DNA from: Candidatus Dadabacteria bacterium RIFCSPHIGHO2_12_FULL_53_21
GTDB lineage: Bacteria; Desulfobacterota_D; UBA1144; Nemesobacterales; UBA2774
Reading direction: 5' to 3'
Length of the DNA: 8,387 nt
Assembly: GCA_001775255.1 (NCBI GenBank)
Contig: MFCJ01000018.1
Location: forward strand, 1 to 8,387
Made by a program: the position numbers and the translations under genes. Position 1 is the first letter of the stretch; each line of letters begins with the position of its first letter. The notes below the pieces were generated by a model. The model was not told the origin of the DNA. It was given only the letters and a program-made list of their open reading frames with translations, and did no database searches. Positions 6,682-8,387 of the stretch are shown here, piece by piece.

Positions 6682-6905
6682 CGGCGGGTATCGGAAGGGC
6701 GCTCAGGCCCCGTCGTCTATCCCCGAATATAAGGATTATTGTGAATTTAGTCCGGAAATAACTATTATTAAGAGCGGGTTCTGTAGTCCCCGTCTTTCGA
6801 TGTATTCTTGATTGTGTGCTCTGCGATTCTTCCGATACTCCTCGGCGCCCGCTATACACTCGTATGTCCGCGGTGACTCACCACCCCGTTCGTCCTTTGT
6901 TTCAA

Positions 6906-6988
6906 TTCCCTCTCCCACATATGGGGGAGAGGGCGAGGGTGAGGGGGTACCTTTCAATTCCTGTCATTCCCGACACCGATCGGGAATC
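6906..6988. repeat. Composite two-hairpin repeat, copy 2
   Basis: Hairpin one: CCCTCTCCC (6908-6916) with GGGAGAGGG (6925-6933), then AGGGTGAGGGGGTAC (6936-6950). Hairpin two: ATTCCCGA (6966-6973) with TCGGGAAT (6980-6987). It matches copy 1 at 1455-1534 in order and orientation, differing mainly in both loops and the short linker. It is followed by CTCATCTTT, as is the palindrome at 7324. Confidence 0.8.
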
Positions 6989-7006
6989 TCATCTTTGTTG
7001 CCATCC

Positions 7007-7064
7007 CCCAACCCTATCCGACGAACGCGCGGAGTATCTACCCCTGCGGATCTGTCTGATGTCG
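7007..7064. repeat. 58-bp exact direct repeat, copy 1
   Basis: Begins CCCAACCCTATCCGACGAAC and ends GGATCTGTCTGATGTCG. By eye it is identical over 58 bases to 7373-7430 in the same orientation. In both places it follows a palindromic repeat ending in ATCTCATCTTT, so the true unit is longer and composite. Confidence 0.9.
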
Positions 7065-7085
7065 GAAAGGAAAAATCCACCCTGC

Positions 7086-7106
7086 CCCTCCTTTACGAAA
7101 GGAGGG
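7086..7106. repeat. CCCTCCTTT hairpin repeat
   Basis: Perfect 9-bp arms CCCTCCTTT (7086-7094) and AAAGGAGGG (7098-7106) with loop ACG. It resembles the widespread CCCCCTTT...AAAGGGGG type of dispersed repeat. Not followed by a T-run on the plus strand. Confidence 0.65.
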
Positions 7107-7158
7107 AATTAAACAACAAGCGAAGAGAAGCTCGGCAAAGTAATTGGGGAATACTACT

Positions 7159-7180
7159 TTCCCCCTTTGGAAAAGGGGAA
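7159..7180. repeat. TTCCCC...GGGGAA hairpin repeat
   Basis: TTCCCC (7159-7164) pairs with GGGGAA (7175-7180) and TTT with AAA inside, with one C/A mismatch and a GG turn. Same general class as the hairpin at 7086-7106. The GGGGGATTTTCCC at 7272-7284 may be a detached tail of this class. Confidence 0.55.
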
Positions 7181-7239
7181 CTATTCCGACAAATAGGAGG
7201 AATTGGTCGATGTTGATTAATAGCAAAGAAATTCCTTAA

Positions 7240-7299
7240 TCGAAGTGACACAGTTATTGAAACCAAATTAAGGGGGATTTTCCCATACTGTCACTTCGA
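7240..7299. repeat. 60-bp inverted-repeat unit
   Basis: Perfect 11-bp arms TCGAAGTGACA (7240-7250) and TGTCACTTCGA (7289-7299) enclose 38 bases without a reading frame. The size and terminal arms are compatible with a tiny non-autonomous element or a long-loop RNA structure. No target duplication was seen. Confidence 0.55.
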
Positions 7300-7323
7300 A
7301 CAACGGGAGAAATCTATCTTTTT

Positions 7324-7353
7324 GTCATCCTGAACTAGTTTCAGGATCTCATC
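7324..7353. repeat. GTCATCCTGAA palindromic repeat, intact copy
   Basis: Arms ATCCTGAA (7327-7334) and TTCAGGAT (7340-7347) around CTAGT, preceded by GTC and followed by CTCATC. This is the intact counterpart of the split copy at 1590-1798 and sits just before the second 58-bp repeat. Confidence 0.75.
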
Positions 7354-7513
7354 TTTTCATGTAATCCCCCATCCCAACCCTATCCGACGAACGCGCGGAG
7401 TATCTACCCCTGCGGATCTGTCTGATGTCGCATTCTCCGTCCTGCCTGAATTCGTAGTACCCCTTCTTTGGTTTCAGCACCTTCCCCGCATGGTCGAAGG
7501 ACGCAAAATGTAT
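7349..7513 (-). other. Possible gene remnant overlapping the 58-bp repeat
   Basis: A 54-codon open stretch on the minus strand whose first half reads like protein (includes GKVLKPKKGYYEFRQDGECD). It has no ATG start before its stop. The only plausible start is GTG at 7480, giving 43 residues, preceded by GGGGAA very close to it. The second half is the 58-bp repeat. I do not recognise a family. It could be the tail of a decayed gene into which the repeat inserted, or chance. Confidence 0.25.
7373..7430. repeat. 58-bp exact direct repeat, copy 2
   Basis: Identical to 7007-7064. The bases beyond the right end differ between copies (GAAAGG at copy 1, CATTCT here), which sets that boundary. To the left, similarity continues loosely through a C-rich run into the preceding hairpin. 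Confidence 0.9.
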
Positions 7514-7534
7514 TTATAATGATTTCACTCTGAA

Positions 7535-7548
7535 TTATTCCGGAATAA
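7535..7548. repeat. Perfect 14-bp palindrome TTATTCCGGAATAA
   Basis: Fully symmetric, no spacer, in AT-rich DNA about 33 bases past the cyclase stop. It could be a dimeric regulator site, but its position downstream of one gene and about 950 bp upstream of the other gives no clear target. Confidence 0.35.
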
Positions 7549-7572
7549 ATCTTTGGGCAATAAGGGTTGAGA

Positions 7573-7591
7573 GCCCGGTCTCACGCCGGGC
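7573..7591 (-). repeat. Hairpin across the cyclase stop codon
   Basis: Arms GCCCGG and CCGGGC with a 7-base loop; on the minus strand the TGA stop (7583-7581) lies in the loop. No T-run follows, so it is not a typical intrinsic terminator. It could stabilise the mRNA 3' end. Confidence 0.4.
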
Positions 7592-8387
7592 GGGTAGTTT
7601 GCTGCCGTTTACGATAATTCCCGCCTTTCCCGGCTTTCTTGGCGGATTTCATCTTGTACATGTTCCTGTCGGCTATGTCCACGAGCTCGTCCGGGGTGAG
7701 TCCGCTCCCGAGAATGTACTCGGCCAGGCCGTAGCTGAACTCTATCCTGTAGGGCTTGGAGCTCCTCTCGTTCCTGGCGTCTACCGCGTCCTGGATTCTC
7801 TTTAGCACGGCGCCGCAATCCTCGATGGAGGTTTCCTGCAGTATGAGGAGTATCTCGTCCCCCCCGAGCCTGCACATTACGTCGGATTCCCTGAGCGCGC
7901 TCCTCAGCAGGTTAACCAGGGTTATTATGACCCTGTCCCCCTCCTTATGGCCGAAGCTGTCGTTCACGCGCTTCAGGTTGTCGAGGTCGATGTAGCAGAC
8001 CGTGAAGGTGCACCCGTGCCTCCCGCAGTACTTCATCTGCCTCTGCACGGACTCGAGCCCGGCCTTTCTGTTGAGTATCCCCGTCATGGGGTCCGTGAGC
8101 GAGAACCTCTTCGTTTCGAGCTCGGCCAGCTTCCTCCTCGTGATGTCCGTATGAGAGATTACCGCTCCGGTTACGTGAGCGCCTGATTTCATGGGGGTGA
8201 CCGAAAGGAGGAACCATTTCCTGTCGCGGCCGGCGTGGGAAGGGTACTCCATCGTGAACCTGTCCTTTTTCCCGCCCAACACCGACACGATATTCCTCCA
8301 TAACCGGACCGACTTATCGTTCTCGGCGGAGTGCTTTTTCAGCATCCTGAGGTAATTGGTCCCCGGTTCAGGCCTCTCGGCGGCGCC
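7581..8387 (-). CDS. PAS-GGDEF diguanylate cyclase (5' end outside window)
   Basis: Probably makes cyclic di-GMP from two GTP in response to a PAS-sensed signal. The frame is open to the window edge (NYLR precedes the Met at 8345), so the N-terminus is missing and the internal Met is not the true start. Numbered from that Met: the end of a PAS domain (to about 72, with EYPSHAGRDRKWF and SHTDITRRK), then GGDEF (about 78-237). Visible residues are DPMTGILNR (85-93), Asp120 and Asn128 in DLDNLKRVND, FGH, Asp137, and the active-site loop GGDEI (161-165) in place of GGDEF/GGEEF. Metal and GTP contacts are kept; only the last Phe is Ile. An RxxD inhibitory site, RESD (152-155), sits exactly five residues before GGDEI, so product feedback is likely. 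No EAL domain follows. Activity is probable, not certain, because of the Ile. Confidence 0.93.
   Translation of the reverse strand, partial: GAAERPEPGTNYLRMLKKHSAENDKSVRLWRNIVSVLGGKKDRFTMEYPSHAGRDRKWFLLSVTPMKSGAHVTGAVISHTDITRRKLAELETKRFSLTDPMTGILNRKAGLESVQRQMKYCGRHGCTFTVCYIDLDNLKRVNDSFGHKEGDRVIITLVNLLRSALRESDVMCRLGGDEILLILQETSIEDCGAVLKRIQDAVDARNERSSKPYRIEFSYGLAEYILGSGLTPDELVDIADRNMYKMKSAKKAGKGGNYRKRQQTTRPA

Larger units (their letters stand above)
6579..7580. other. Intergenic repeat island 2, no credible gene
   Basis: About 1 kb upstream of the kinase gene and downstream of the cyclase gene. It carries several hairpin modules shared with island 1, plus the 58-bp direct repeat. Open frames in it start inside repeats or are short. 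I could not find a convincing promoter for the kinase, although the 80 bases before its start are AT-rich, and about 6690-6900 shows nothing I can assign. The minus-strand stretch 7349-7513 may be a gene remnant (listed separately). Confidence 0.7.

Noticed and set aside
6736..6957. Minus-strand open frame of 73 codons
   Set aside because: Its first residues (GTPSPSPSPPYVGEG) are the translated composite repeat, a well-known source of false genes; the remainder has no recognisable motif.
7210..7239. Nine-codon frame after AGGAGG (7197-7202)
   Set aside because: The ribosome-site spacing is acceptable, but the peptide is tiny, lies between hairpin repeats and precedes no gene on that strand.
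1138..7580. CRISPR array
   Set aside because: Repeats are dispersed modules of different types without regular spacers, and no cas genes are present.

Overview
The window looks like chromosomal DNA from a free-living, moderately GC-rich Gram-negative bacterium. The Gram-negative inference rests on a signal peptide plus an IPTL-CTERM-type tail, a signal tied to exosortase systems of Gram-negative bacteria. It is supported by PAS/GAF signalling proteins and by many short palindromic intergenic repeats, common in environmental proteobacterial and delta-proteobacterial-like genomes. No marker fixes the taxon.

Layout. (1) 1-1137, plus strand: the C-terminal part of phosphoenolpyruvate carboxylase (ppc), cut by the left edge. 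(2) 1138-1980: a noncoding island of short hairpin repeats. (3) 1981-2907, minus strand: a secreted protein with five weak internal repeats and a variant IPTL-CTERM tail. (4) 3093-6578, minus strand: a large soluble hybrid sensor histidine kinase, PAS-GAF-GAF-PAS-PAS-HisKA-HATPase-REC. (5) 6579-7580: a second repeat island built partly from the same modules as the first, including a 58-bp exact direct repeat. (6) 7581-8387, minus strand: a PAS-GGDEF diguanylate cyclase, cut by the right edge.

The three minus-strand genes are separated by gaps of 185 and about 1000 bp, so they are probably separate transcription units. ppc converges on the secreted-protein gene across the first island. Functionally the window joins one central carbon enzyme (anaplerotic oxaloacetate supply) to a signalling neighbourhood (phosphorelay and c-di-GMP). 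A link between the kinase and the surface protein or the cyclase is only positional.

I did not find a clear new defence, mobile or biosynthetic system. The most unusual material is the mosaic of palindromic repeats in the two islands, the variant sorting tail, and the tandemly duplicated GAF pair in the kinase.
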